Shown here: one piece after another, positions 7,725 to 16,016 of the stretch
How the letters are laid out: each line of letters begins with the position of its first letter
Numbering within the stretch: position 1 is the first letter of the stretch
Source: Clostridiaceae bacterium
Lineage (GTDB): Bacteria; Bacillota; Clostridia; Oscillospirales; Acutalibacteraceae
Direction of reading: 5' to 3'
Assembly: GCA_016295895.1 (NCBI GenBank)
Contig: JAEDKI010000001.1
Coordinates: forward strand, 1-33,999
Length of the DNA: 33,999 nt
Translations under genes and position numbers: made by a program
Notes under the pieces: generated by a model
Seen by the model: only the letters and a program-made list of their open reading frames with translations
Database searches by the model: none
What the model was told of the DNA's origin: nothing

Positions 7725-9491
7725 ATGAAAAACAGAATGAAAAGCTTTTTGGCCATTGCTCTTGCTCTGGCTTTCGTTCTGACGACCACACCCCTTATCG
7801 GCTTTGCCGCAAAAACCATTACGGTGAGCGGCACCAGCTTCGGAACCGACGCTGAATCGAAACCCGTAACAACTGCCGATGTTGAAACGGGAGACACTAT
7901 TTCAGGCGGTTATTTTTATGTAACCGTTAACGGCGTTAAGGATGAAACAACAGCCAACTACGGCTCAGAATCATTCAAGGGCTTAACCGGAAATGCTGAC
8001 GCTGCCGTCGAGAGCGGTAATACTTATTATAACAGTTACACCGTTCCCGCCGCTCCTGCGGGCTTCAAGTCAATCGGCACGGCAACCATTTCCGCTAACA
8101 GCGATTATGTTAACACAAATACTGCTCTTGAATCAGGCAACACCGTTGCAATCGTTTTTAATCCGATTGAATACAGCGTTGCTTATGACCTTGGTGAAGG
8201 CACGGGAAGCATTGAAACCACAAATGCAAAATACGGTCAGGATTTCGCTCTCCCCACAGCAGACAAGGTAACTCTTGAAGGCAAGGTTCTCAGCGGATGG
8301 AATACTGCTCAGGACGGCTCGGGAACAAACTATGCTCCCGGCGCAAATGTCAGCAACCTCACGGCAAATGACGGTGAAAGAGTTGTTCTTTATGCGCAGT
8401 ACAGCGATAACAACGCCGACTACACCGTAACTTATTATACTGCTGAAAACGAGCAGTTCGGCGAGCCTCAGACATATAAGGCTGGCGATAAAATTACCCC
8501 TCCCGCAGCCCCCGAAAAAGTTGGATTCACCTTTAACGGCTGGATTCTCGGCACAACCGAAAGCGGCGTTATCGCTCTTCCCGAAACCATGCCTAGCGAG
8601 AATCTTAAGGCTTATGCATCATGGACCGTAAATGAATATAAGGTTACCTACATGAGCGACGGAGAAGAGATTTCTTCCTCAACCGTTCCTTACGGTTCAG
8701 ACATTTCCTCAACAATCCCCTCCGACCCCACAAGCGAAACAAGCGTATTTGCAGGTTGGTTTGATTCTGAAGGCAACAATGTTTACAGCTATGCAACCGT
8801 TCCCGCAAAAGATATCGTATTTACCGCAAAATGGCTCAGAAACGGCAATGTCGTTTACATGGTTGACGACAAGACCTATGAGACCTATGAAGTAACCGAG
8901 GGCGAAAAGATTCCCGTTCCCGAAGATCCCGAAAAGTTCGGTCAGAAATTTGTCGGTTGGGATCCAGAGGTTCCCGAAACAATGCCCAATGAAGACCTTA
9001 CTTTCAATGCACAGTTTGAAGTTGATAAAGAGTTTGTAACTCTCGTTATCGGCGGAACTGTTATTGCAGGCGGAATCATTGCCGCTATCGCAGGTGCAGG
9101 CGCAGCTGCCATTACAGGCGTTGCAATTGTAGGCGGAGTTATTGCAATCATAGGTGCTGCAACAGTTATCAGCAAGACTCATACGGTAACCTATAAGGTT
9201 GACGGCGCTGTTTATAAGACCTACAAGGTAATGGAAGGCAAGAGCATTCCCGTTCCCGCTGACCCCTCAAAGGACGGCTATGAGTTTGCAGGCTGGAATC
9301 CCGAAGTTCCCGAAAAGATGGGTAATTCAGATCTCACTTTTGAAGCTGAATGGGATCAGATAAAAGAAGTTGAAGACGGTGAAATTCCGTCAACAGGTTC
9401 AGCAAAAATAGGCATTGCGGCTTTTGCTGCTCTTGCGGCTTCCGCAGCTGCTGCAATCATTATCGCAAAGAAAAAGAAAAACGATAAATAA
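7725..9491 (+). CDS. Cell-surface protein with InlB B-type (Flg_new) repeats and a sortase-like C-terminus
   Basis: A 588-residue exported protein with a signal peptide (1-28, ending GFA-AK). A region of about 115 residues follows, then five Listeria/Bacteroides InlB B-repeats at about 146-227, 231-303, 304-372, 373-436 and 487-547, each with a core such as GYEFAGWNPEVPE. The C-terminus has IPSTG (residues 554-558), a hydrophobic stretch and KKKKNDK, the layout of a sortase signal, though Ile replaces the usual Leu or Asn. Unusually, a Gly/Ala/Ile-rich hydrophobic stretch of about 47 residues (438-485) separates repeats four and five. Such proteins are thought to be adhesins or wall proteins; the ligand is unknown. 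Codon use, rich in C-ending codons, and the promoter suggest high expression. Confidence 0.85.
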   Translation: MKNRMKSFLAIALALAFVLTTTPLIGFAAKTITVSGTSFGTDAESKPVTTADVETGDTISGGYFYVTVNGVKDETTANYGSESFKGLTGNADAAVESGNTYYNSYTVPAAPAGFKSIGTATISANSDYVNTNTALESGNTVAIVFNPIEYSVAYDLGEGTGSIETTNAKYGQDFALPTADKVTLEGKVLSGWNTAQDGSGTNYAPGANVSNLTANDGERVVLYAQYSDNNADYTVTYYTAENEQFGEPQTYKAGDKITPPAAPEKVGFTFNGWILGTTESGVIALPETMPSENLKAYASWTVNEYKVTYMSDGEEISSSTVPYGSDISSTIPSDPTSETSVFAGWFDSEGNNVYSYATVPAKDIVFTAKWLRNGNVVYMVDDKTYETYEVTEGEKIPVPEDPEKFGQKFVGWDPEVPETMPNEDLTFNAQFEVDKEFVTLVIGGTVIAGGIIAAIAGAGAAAITGVAIVGGVIAIIGAATVISKTHTVTYKVDGAVYKTYKVMEGKSIPVPADPSKDGYEFAGWNPEVPEKMGNSDLTFEAEWDQIKEVEDGEIPSTGSAKIGIAAFAALAASAAAAIIIAKKKKNDK

Positions 9492-9510
9492 TATCTGAGT
9501 AATATTTACG

Positions 9511-9543
9511 GCAGACCGCTTTAATCGGCGGTCTGCTTTTTTT
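9511..9543 (+). terminator. Rho-independent terminator after the surface-protein gene
   Basis: A perfect 9-bp stem, GCAGACCGC (9511-9519) with GCGGTCTGC (9528-9536), an 8-base loop and seven T residues. Confidence 0.92.
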
Positions 9544-9609
9544 AATCCATGTGTCTGAAATACAATATTTATTTATCTTAAAAAGCTATAGTTTTTTTCA
9601 TCAAAAATA

Positions 9610-9638
9610 TTTACAAATAAAAATTGAAATATTATAAT
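9610..9638 (+). promoter_or_regulatory. Promoter of guaA
   Basis: TTTACA (9610-9615) and TATAAT (9633-9638) with a 17-bp spacer. Transcription would start near 9645. This rules out an upstream in-frame ATG at 9637, which lies inside the -10 box, as the guaA start. Confidence 0.75.
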
Positions 9639-9681
9639 GTTACACAAAAGGATGTATTTTTGCTTGAAGGGAAGCGAAACA

Positions 9682-11214
9682 ATGAGAGAAAAAATTCTTG
9701 TTCTCGATTTCGGCGGTCAATACAATCAGCTCATTGCTCGCAGGGTGCGTGACCTGTGTGTTTATGCGGAAATTAAGAGCTATAAAACGCCGATTGATGA
9801 GATTAAAGCGCAGAATTACAAAGGCATTATCTTTACGGGCGGGCCGAACAGCGTTTATGACCCCAATTCCCCCACTTATTCAAAAGAAATTCTTGAAATC
9901 GGTGTTCCCGTTCTCGGAATTTGCTACGGCGCTCAGCTTATGGCTCATCTTGCCGGCGGAAAGGTCAACGCCAACGCAGGCGCAAGCGAATACGGAAAAA
10001 TTGAGCTTAATAAAAAAGGCGGTTCGCTTCTCAGCGGATTCCCCGAGAACAGCATTTGCTGGATGAGCCACAGAGACTATATTGAAGTTGTTCCCGAAGG
10101 CTTTACCGTTACAGGCGTTACTGCCGACTGCCCCTGCGCCGCAATGGAAAATCCCGTAAAGAGACTTTATGCGGTTCAGTTCCACCCCGAAGTCAATCAC
10201 ACGGAATACGGAACGGAAATATTCAAAAATTTCCTTTTTGACATTTGCGGCTGTAAAGGCGATTGGATAATGTCGGATTTTGTTGAAGAATCCATTAAAA
10301 AATACAGAGAAATGCTCGGTGACAAAAAGGTTCTCTGCGCTCTTTCGGGCGGAGTAGATTCCTCGGTCTGTGCCGCTCTTATGAGCAAGGCAATCGGCAA
10401 AAATCTCACCTGCATTTTCGTTGACCACGGCCTTATGAGAAAAAATGAAGGCGATATGGTCGAAAAAGAGTTTGCCGCCGCATTTGATTTCAATTTAATA
10501 AGAGTTAACTGCGAAGACAGATTCCTTTCAAAGCTCAGCGGAGTCAGCGAACCCGAGCGCAAGAGAAAGATTATCGGCGAAGAATTCATCAGAGTGTTTG
10601 AAGAAGAATCCAAAAAGCTCGGCAGAATGGATTATCTCATGCAGGGCACGATTTATCCCGATGTTATTGAAAGCGGAACGGGCGACGCCGCCGTTATCAA
10701 GAGCCATCACAATGTCGGCGGTCTGCCTGAAAATGTTGATTTTGACGGAATTATTGAGCCTTTGAGAAATCTTTTCAAGGATGAGGTCAGAAAAGTCGGT
10801 CTCGAGCTCGGCGTTCCCGAATTTCTGGTTTGGCGTCAACCGTTCCCCGGTCCGGGTCTTGCGGTCAGATGCCTTGGCGATATCACAAAAAATAAGCTCG
10901 AAATTCTCCGTGACGCAGACGCAATTTTCAGAGAAGAAATTGCAAACGCAGGGCTTGAACGCAGCATCAATCAATATTTTGCAGTTTTGACCGACACAAA
11001 GAGCGTCGGCGTTATGGGCGATTCAAGAACCTATGACCACCTGATTGCTCTCAGAGCGGTCACAACCGATGACTTTATGACTTGCGATTGGGCAAGGATT
11101 CCGTTTGAAGTTCTTGCTAAAGCTTCAAGCAGAATCACAAACGAGGTTAAGGGCGTTAACAGAGTAGTTTACGATATCACTCAGAAACCCCCTGCCACGG
11201 TTGAGTGGGAATAA
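9682..11214 (+). CDS. guaA: GMP synthase (glutamine-hydrolysing)
   Basis: A 510-residue GMP synthetase that aminates XMP to GMP using glutamine and ATP. An N-terminal class I glutamine amidotransferase has the nucleophile Cys in GICYGAQLM and the His/Glu pair in QFHPEVNHTEYG. A central ATP pyrophosphatase domain has the P-loop LSGGVDSSVCAAL. A C-terminal dimerisation domain ends in ITQKPPATVEWE, which is diagnostic. The start at 9682 begins MREKILVLDFGGQYNQLIARR and gives the standard family length; an ATG 45 bases upstream falls within the promoter and is rejected. The gene is monocistronic between its own promoter and terminator. No guanine riboswitch is apparent in the short leader. Confidence 0.97.
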   Translation: MREKILVLDFGGQYNQLIARRVRDLCVYAEIKSYKTPIDEIKAQNYKGIIFTGGPNSVYDPNSPTYSKEILEIGVPVLGICYGAQLMAHLAGGKVNANAGASEYGKIELNKKGGSLLSGFPENSICWMSHRDYIEVVPEGFTVTGVTADCPCAAMENPVKRLYAVQFHPEVNHTEYGTEIFKNFLFDICGCKGDWIMSDFVEESIKKYREMLGDKKVLCALSGGVDSSVCAALMSKAIGKNLTCIFVDHGLMRKNEGDMVEKEFAAAFDFNLIRVNCEDRFLSKLSGVSEPERKRKIIGEEFIRVFEEESKKLGRMDYLMQGTIYPDVIESGTGDAAVIKSHHNVGGLPENVDFDGIIEPLRNLFKDEVRKVGLELGVPEFLVWRQPFPGPGLAVRCLGDITKNKLEILRDADAIFREEIANAGLERSINQYFAVLTDTKSVGVMGDSRTYDHLIALRAVTTDDFMTCDWARIPFEVLAKASSRITNEVKGVNRVVYDITQKPPATVEWE

Positions 11215-11224
11215 ATATGTTTTT

Positions 11225-11257
11225 TGCGGCTTGAATCTTCGATTTGAGCCGCATTTT
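11225..11257 (+). terminator. Rho-independent terminator after guaA
   Basis: A 13-bp stem (11225-11237 with 11241-11253, two G-U pairs), a 3-base loop and a short T run, located 11 bp after the stop codon. Confidence 0.88.
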
Positions 11258-11289
11258 AATTGGAATTAATCATCGATAATCACAGACTA

Positions 11290-11318
11290 TTGAAAATAAT
11301 CAGATATTCGTTTATAAT
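11290..11318 (+). promoter_or_regulatory. Promoter of the Bce-like module
   Basis: TTGAAA (11290-11295) and TATAAT (11313-11318) with a 17-bp spacer, 46 bp upstream of the response-regulator ATG, which has a GGAGG ribosome binding site at 11354-11358. Confidence 0.72.
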
Positions 11319-11363
11319 ATTCTGAGACAAGCAAAATTTCAATGAAGAAAATCGGAGGCAACC

Positions 11364-12038
11364 ATGTACAGACTGTTTATCGTTGAGGATGATCGGGGAA
11401 TTGCAGAGGCTATCAAGTCTCAAGCAGAAAAATGGGAACTTGAAGTCAGATGTGCTCAAAACTTTCGCAACATTCTTTCGGAGTTTTCGGAATTTGATCC
11501 TCACATAATTCTTCTGGATATATCACTCCCCTTTTTTAACGGCTATCATTGGTGCACCGAAATCAGAAATGTCTCGAAAGTGCCTATAATTTTCATTTCT
11601 TCCGCCTCGGACAATATGAATATCGTTATGGCTATGAACCTCGGGGCTGATGATTTTATTGCAAAGCCGTTTGATCAAAGCGTGTTGATGGCAAAAATCA
11701 ACGCTTTGCTTAGAAGAACCTATGATTTTTCATCTTCAGTTTCAGTTTTTGAGCACAGAAACGCTCTTTTAAATACAGCAGATAACACTCTGACATATTC
11801 CGGAGAAAAAATACCGCTGAGCAAGAACGAATTCAGAATTCTTTATATTCTTATGAGCAACAAAGGCAAGGTTGTCAGCCGTGAAAAAATAATGGAACAG
11901 CTTTGGGAAACCGACTGTTTTGTTGATGAAAATACACTCTCGGTAAATATAAACCGTCTCAGGAAAAAGCTCTGTTCATTCGGTCTTGAAGATTTTATTA
12001 CAACAAAATTCGGCGTTGGTTATATTATCGCCGATTAA
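11364..12038 (+). CDS. OmpR-family response regulator, BceR-like
   Basis: A 224-residue response regulator. The receiver domain (about 1-118) has the acidic pocket at Glu8-Asp9-Asp10, the phosphoacceptor Asp52 (in IILLDISLP) and the conserved Lys in FIAKPFD. A winged-helix DNA-binding domain (about 128-224) follows, with LSKNEFRILYILM, VDENTLSVNINRLRKKL and the C-terminal GVGYII. The next gene is an intramembrane-sensing kinase and then a BceAB-like exporter, so this regulator probably activates the exporter in response to cell-wall-active peptides. Assignment to the BceR subgroup rests on this context as well as sequence. It lies 15 bp upstream of the kinase. Confidence 0.92.
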   Translation: MYRLFIVEDDRGIAEAIKSQAEKWELEVRCAQNFRNILSEFSEFDPHIILLDISLPFFNGYHWCTEIRNVSKVPIIFISSASDNMNIVMAMNLGADDFIAKPFDQSVLMAKINALLRRTYDFSSSVSVFEHRNALLNTADNTLTYSGEKIPLSKNEFRILYILMSNKGKVVSREKIMEQLWETDCFVDENTLSVNINRLRKKLCSFGLEDFITTKFGVGYIIAD

Positions 12039-12053
12039 CGGAAGGTAATAAGC

Positions 12054-13043
12054 ATGAAACTGTTTTTGAAATATCTTAAACAGCATATTCCCGTAATAAC
12101 TGCGGGAATTTTGTTCTTCATAATTTTTATTATTTCATTTTATCTTTATCATTTGCCGCTTGAAGCAGTAATTTATCCGTTGGCTCTGTGCATGATTATC
12201 GGCTTAATAATTGTGCTGTATGATTTTTCGGAATGCAGAAAAAAGCATGAGATGCTTCAGAGCATAAAATGTCTGACGGATATTATTGCCGACTCTGTCT
12301 TGTTTGATAAAACAGTTGATGACGAAGATTATCAGCGTATAATTAATTTATTGGTTGATGAGCAAAACAGTTTTCGCACTAAAACCAATATCAGGCTTTC
12401 CGAAATGGTTGATTATTATACCGTTTGGGTTCATCAGATAAAAACTCCGATCGCTTCAATGCGGCTGAACCTGCAAAATGAGGATTCAGAGCTTACAAGA
12501 AAGCTTTCATCGGATCTTTTCAGAATTGAACAGTATGTTGACATGGTGCTGACCTTTTTGCGCCTTGATTCCGAAAGCACAGACTATGTTATCAAAGAAT
12601 ATGACCTTGATTCTATTGTTCGGCAGGCAGTCCGCAAATTTGCGGGAGATTTTATATCACGCAAGCTAAGCCTTGATTATGAACCTCTGAATGTCAAGGT
12701 TCTGACAGACGAAAAATGGCTGCTTTTTGTTGTTGAACAAATCCTCTCAAACGCTTTGAAATACACTTCAAGCGGCGGTATAACCATAACCCTTGAAAGC
12801 CCGAAGACTCTTTGCATCCGTGACACGGGCATAGGCATTGCCCCTGAAGATCTGCCGAGAATATTCGAAAAGGGTTATACGGGCTATAACGGAAGAACCG
12901 ATAAAAAAGCAAGCGGCATCGGGCTGTATCTTTGCAAACGCATTTGTTCAAACCTGAAGCATGGCATCTCCGCTGAATCAACCGTTGATGCAGGAACGAT
13001 TATAAGGCTCGATCTGAGCAGAAGAAAAATTGAATTTGAATGA
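12054..13043 (+). CDS. Intramembrane-sensing histidine kinase, BceS-like
   Basis: A 329-residue sensor kinase. Two closely spaced transmembrane helices (about 13-32 and 37-56) leave almost no extracellular loop, the hallmark of BceS-type kinases that take their signal from the partner ABC transporter. The dimerisation domain has the phosphoacceptor His127 in WVHQIKTPIASM. The ATPase domain has the N box VVEQILSNALKYTS, the G1 box DTGIGIAPEDLPRIFEKGYTG (Asp-Thr-Gly) and the G2 box ASGIGLYL. It lies downstream of its regulator and upstream of the exporter genes. A 111-bp gap with a hairpin separates it from the ATPase gene, so expression of the two halves may differ. Confidence 0.93.
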   Translation: MKLFLKYLKQHIPVITAGILFFIIFIISFYLYHLPLEAVIYPLALCMIIGLIIVLYDFSECRKKHEMLQSIKCLTDIIADSVLFDKTVDDEDYQRIINLLVDEQNSFRTKTNIRLSEMVDYYTVWVHQIKTPIASMRLNLQNEDSELTRKLSSDLFRIEQYVDMVLTFLRLDSESTDYVIKEYDLDSIVRQAVRKFAGDFISRKLSLDYEPLNVKVLTDEKWLLFVVEQILSNALKYTSSGGITITLESPKTLCIRDTGIGIAPEDLPRIFEKGYTGYNGRTDKKASGIGLYLCKRICSNLKHGISAESTVDAGTIIRLDLSRRKIEFE

Positions 13044-13067
13044 GAATCTTACAATACTGTTAGATTT

Positions 13068-13117
13068 AGAGTGGGATTTGTAAGCCGATTCTATGGCGAT
13101 GCAAATCCCATTTTGTT
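13068..13117 (+). terminator. Hairpin between sensor and transporter genes, possible terminator or attenuator
   Basis: A perfect 9-bp stem, TGGGATTTG (13072-13080) with CAAATCCCA (13102-13110), extendable to about 13 bp, with a 21-base loop and a broken T run. It could partly terminate the sensor transcript or attenuate read-through into the transporter genes. Confidence 0.5.
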
Positions 13118-13129
13118 AAAATATTAACA
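13114..13129. promoter_or_regulatory. Inverted repeat upstream of the transporter genes, possible regulator site
   Basis: TGTTAA and TTAACA flank four bases (AATA), about 25 bp upstream of the bceA-like ATG. Bce-type regulators act on dyad sites ahead of their transporter genes. The dyad is seen; binding is inferred, and no convincing promoter could be read next to it. Confidence 0.35.
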
Positions 13130-13154
13130 GAAATTCCAAAGGAGGATTTTTGTT

Positions 13155-13919
13155 ATGAGTTTATTGGAAGCGAACGGAGTTAAAAAAATTTATACAACCC
13201 GTTTCGGAGGCAACAAAGTTGAAGCGCTGAAAAATGTTACTTTCAGTCTTGATAAGGGCGAATATGCGGCGATAATGGGCGAATCGGGTTCCGGCAAAAC
13301 AACCCTGCTCAATATTCTCGCATCTCTTGACAAACCGACCGAGGGTTCGGTTTTGCTCGACGGTAACAATCTTTCAGACATTAAAGACTCTCAGATTGCG
13401 GCTTTCCGCCGTGATAACATCGGTTTTGTCTTTCAGGAGTTTAACCTGCTTGACACTTTTACGGTTGAAGATAACATTTATCTTCCGCTCGTTCTCGCAG
13501 GCAAAAACCACAAAGAAATGAACAGCCGACTTATGCCGATAGCTGAAAGGCTCGGTATTACTCAGTTACTCAAAAAATACCCTTATGAAATATCCGGTGG
13601 TCAAAAACAAAGAGCAGCAGTTGCAAGAGCATTAATAACAAACCCGAAGCTTATTTTTGCCGATGAACCGACAGGGGCTCTTGACTCCAAGGCAACAGAC
13701 GAGCTATTGTCGCTTTTTGAATTAATAAACGGATTCGGTCAGACAATTCTTATGGTTACCCACTCCGTTAAAGCGGCAAGCAAGGCAAAAAGAGTTCTGT
13801 TCATTAAAGACGGTGAAGTGTTTCATCAGATATACAAAGGCGGGCGAACCGATGAACAGTTTTATCAGATGATTTCGGATGCTCTCACAATGATGGCAAC
13901 GGGCGGTGAAGAAAAATGA
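13155..13919 (+). CDS. ABC transporter ATP-binding protein, BceA-like
   Basis: A 254-residue ATPase of the MacB/BceA (FtsE-related) group. It has Walker A GESGSGKTT, the Q-loop in FVFQEFNLLD, the signature ISGGQKQRAAVARAL, Walker B LIFADEPTGALD and a switch His in MVTHSVKAAS. The residues between 95 and 140 are typical of peptide-antibiotic detoxification transporters. It has a strong AAAGGAGG ribosome binding site. The stop overlaps the permease start by four bases (ATGA), so the two are made together. The expected role is powering the permease that releases or removes antimicrobial peptides from lipid II-cycle intermediates and signals to the adjacent kinase. Confidence 0.95.
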   Translation: MSLLEANGVKKIYTTRFGGNKVEALKNVTFSLDKGEYAAIMGESGSGKTTLLNILASLDKPTEGSVLLDGNNLSDIKDSQIAAFRRDNIGFVFQEFNLLDTFTVEDNIYLPLVLAGKNHKEMNSRLMPIAERLGITQLLKKYPYEISGGQKQRAAVARALITNPKLIFADEPTGALDSKATDELLSLFELINGFGQTILMVTHSVKAASKAKRVLFIKDGEVFHQIYKGGRTDEQFYQMISDALTMMATGGEEK

Positions 13920-15967
13920 GAGTCTCAATTTATCCGAAGCTTGCTTTTGAGGGAATCCGCAAAAACAAAAAGCTGTATTTTCCCTTTTTCGTCACCTGCA
14001 TTTCAATGATATCAATGCAGTATATCCTTTCGTTTCTTTCAGCCTCTCATGCCGTTTCTCAAATGAGAGGTTCAACGGAAATCAAAACCGTTCTTAATCT
14101 CGGATCAATCGTAATTGCAATCTTTTCTCTGATTTTTCTTTTTTATTCACATTCTTTTCTGATAAGAAGAAGAAACAAAGAATTCGGACTATATAATATT
14201 CTCGGAATGGATAAAAAGAATATCGGCATTATCATGGTTTGGGAAATGATAATGGTTACCGCTGTTTCACTGTTTTTCGGCATATTTTTCGGCGTTGCAT
14301 TCTCAAAGCTTGCTGAACTTGGGCTGATGAACATGATAAAAGCCGAAATTAATTATTCTTTCAGCATTGCTCCGAGCAGTATTATATACACAGCAGTTAT
14401 TTATTGTATAATATTTCTTCTCATATTAATTAAATCTTTAATTCAAATCGGAAAAACAAACCCCACTGAGCTATTCAAGAGCGAGAGCGTCGGAGAAAAA
14501 CCTCCAAAAGCAAATTGGGCGCTCGGAATCGGAGGTGTTATCATTCTTGCAGTTGCATATGCCGTTGCACTTTCAATAAAAAGGCCTTTGACTGCATTTA
14601 CATTGTTTTTCTTTGCCGTTATTGCTGTTATTGTTGCAACTTATTTGATTTTTATAGCAGGCTCTGTATTGCTTTGTATGGTTCTTCAGAAGAATAAAAA
14701 TTATTATTATAAAACCAATCATTTCGTTTCTGTTTCATCCATGATTTATAGAATGAAAAGAAACGGTGCGGGGCTTGCTTCAATTTGTATCCTTCTTACA
14801 ATGGTTATCGTTATGATTTCATCAACGGCCTGTTTATATTTCGGCGCAGAGGACTCTCTCAAAACCCGCTATCCGAGAAATATATATACCGAAATCAACT
14901 CGATGCATGATAACACCAACGAAACGCTTAACGAATTAAGCGATGAAAACATTGATATTTTAAGAGAAAATATTGAAAGAATCATTTCAGAGAGCAAAAT
15001 AACCGCCGGCAATATCAGCGATTACAGATACGCCGCAATCGCAGGAACGCTCAACGGCGGAACGGTTCAGCACGATTCGAAAACAATAAACGCATTTTCA
15101 TATGATTCACTTCATAACATTTGCTTTATCCCCCTTGCCGACTACAACCGAATGATGGGAACAAATGAAAAGCTCGGAGAAAATCAGGTTTTGATTTATT
15201 CCTCAAGATCAGAATTCAAGGAAGACACTCTGACCATTTCCGGAGTAAAATCCTTCAAGGTTAAAAAGGTTCTTTATGATTTCTTTGACGATGCAAGAAC
15301 GGCAATGGATATAGTTCCGACTGTTTTCGTTGTTGTTAACAGCTATGAAACCGACATAAAAGAGCTGATGTCTCTTTCGGATTACAACGGAGAAGCTATG
15401 CTCTATTTTCATTGGATTTACGGCTTTGATACCGACGCCAAGACAGAAACTCAAATTGAAACAGCTGATTTAATTCACGATATGCTCAAAGAATCATCAA
15501 CAAAGTTAGGAAACGGTTATTCTTTTTCGGTTGAATGCCGAGAAGAACAAAGAACGGATTTTTACGGAACTTTCGGCAGCTTATTCTTCCTTGGCATCGT
15601 TCTCAGCCTTATTTTCATTATTGCCGCAGTTTTAATCATATATTATAAACAAATTTCGGAGGGATATGAAGACAAACCACGCTTTGAAATAATGCAAAAA
15701 GTCGGAATGACTAAAACAGATATCAAAAAGAGCATCAATTCTCAGATGCTGACGGTTTTCCTGTTCCCTCTTATTGTTTCAGTTATTCATTATTGCTTTG
15801 CATTCCCGATAATCTGCAAGCTGTTGACATTATTCAACATGTATAACACTACATTATTTATAATAACCTCCGCAATCAGCATAGCCGCTATTGCCCTTCT
15901 ATATATGTTTGTTTATAAGATAACATCAAGAATTTATTATTCAATTGTAAGCGGTCAAAACAAATAA
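13916..15967 (+). CDS. BceB-like ABC transporter permease (FtsX domain)
   Basis: A 683-residue membrane protein with the ten-helix layout of BceB/VraG permeases. One helix lies near 20-40, then a group of three FtsX helices (about 60-185), two pairs near 200-245 and 285-310, and a large extracellular domain of about 230 residues (310-545). A last trio of helices (about 550-670) contains IMQKVGMTKTDIKKSI, the cytoplasmic loop typical of the family. The extracellular domain is the proposed peptide sensor and differs widely among homologues, so the antibiotic recognised cannot be predicted; bacitracin-, nisin- or defensin-like ligands are possible. It is coupled to the ATPase gene and followed by a shared terminator. 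Confidence 0.93.
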   Translation: MRVSIYPKLAFEGIRKNKKLYFPFFVTCISMISMQYILSFLSASHAVSQMRGSTEIKTVLNLGSIVIAIFSLIFLFYSHSFLIRRRNKEFGLYNILGMDKKNIGIIMVWEMIMVTAVSLFFGIFFGVAFSKLAELGLMNMIKAEINYSFSIAPSSIIYTAVIYCIIFLLILIKSLIQIGKTNPTELFKSESVGEKPPKANWALGIGGVIILAVAYAVALSIKRPLTAFTLFFFAVIAVIVATYLIFIAGSVLLCMVLQKNKNYYYKTNHFVSVSSMIYRMKRNGAGLASICILLTMVIVMISSTACLYFGAEDSLKTRYPRNIYTEINSMHDNTNETLNELSDENIDILRENIERIISESKITAGNISDYRYAAIAGTLNGGTVQHDSKTINAFSYDSLHNICFIPLADYNRMMGTNEKLGENQVLIYSSRSEFKEDTLTISGVKSFKVKKVLYDFFDDARTAMDIVPTVFVVVNSYETDIKELMSLSDYNGEAMLYFHWIYGFDTDAKTETQIETADLIHDMLKESSTKLGNGYSFSVECREEQRTDFYGTFGSLFFLGIVLSLIFIIAAVLIIYYKQISEGYEDKPRFEIMQKVGMTKTDIKKSINSQMLTVFLFPLIVSVIHYCFAFPIICKLLTLFNMYNTTLFIITSAISIAAIALLYMFVYKITSRIYYSIVSGQNK

Positions 15968-15972
15968 AAAAT

Positions 15973-16010
15973 GCCGCACGGTTAAGCTATAATTGCTTTT
16001 GCCGTGCGGC
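15973..16010. terminator. Bidirectional terminator between convergent genes
   Basis: A 9-bp stem, GCCGCACGG (15973-15981) with CCGTGCGGC (16002-16010), with further pairing of AAGC/GCTT inside the loop. On the minus strand it is followed by a T run (complement of 15966-15972), so it best serves the GH31 gene. It can also stop the permease transcript. Confidence 0.82.
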
Positions 16011-16016
16011 GTTTGC

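Noticed and set aside
8709..9182. 157-codon minus-strand frame inside the surface-protein gene
   Set aside because: Its Cys/Asn-rich, repetitive sequence is a mirror of the repeat codons on the plus strand; no start signals.
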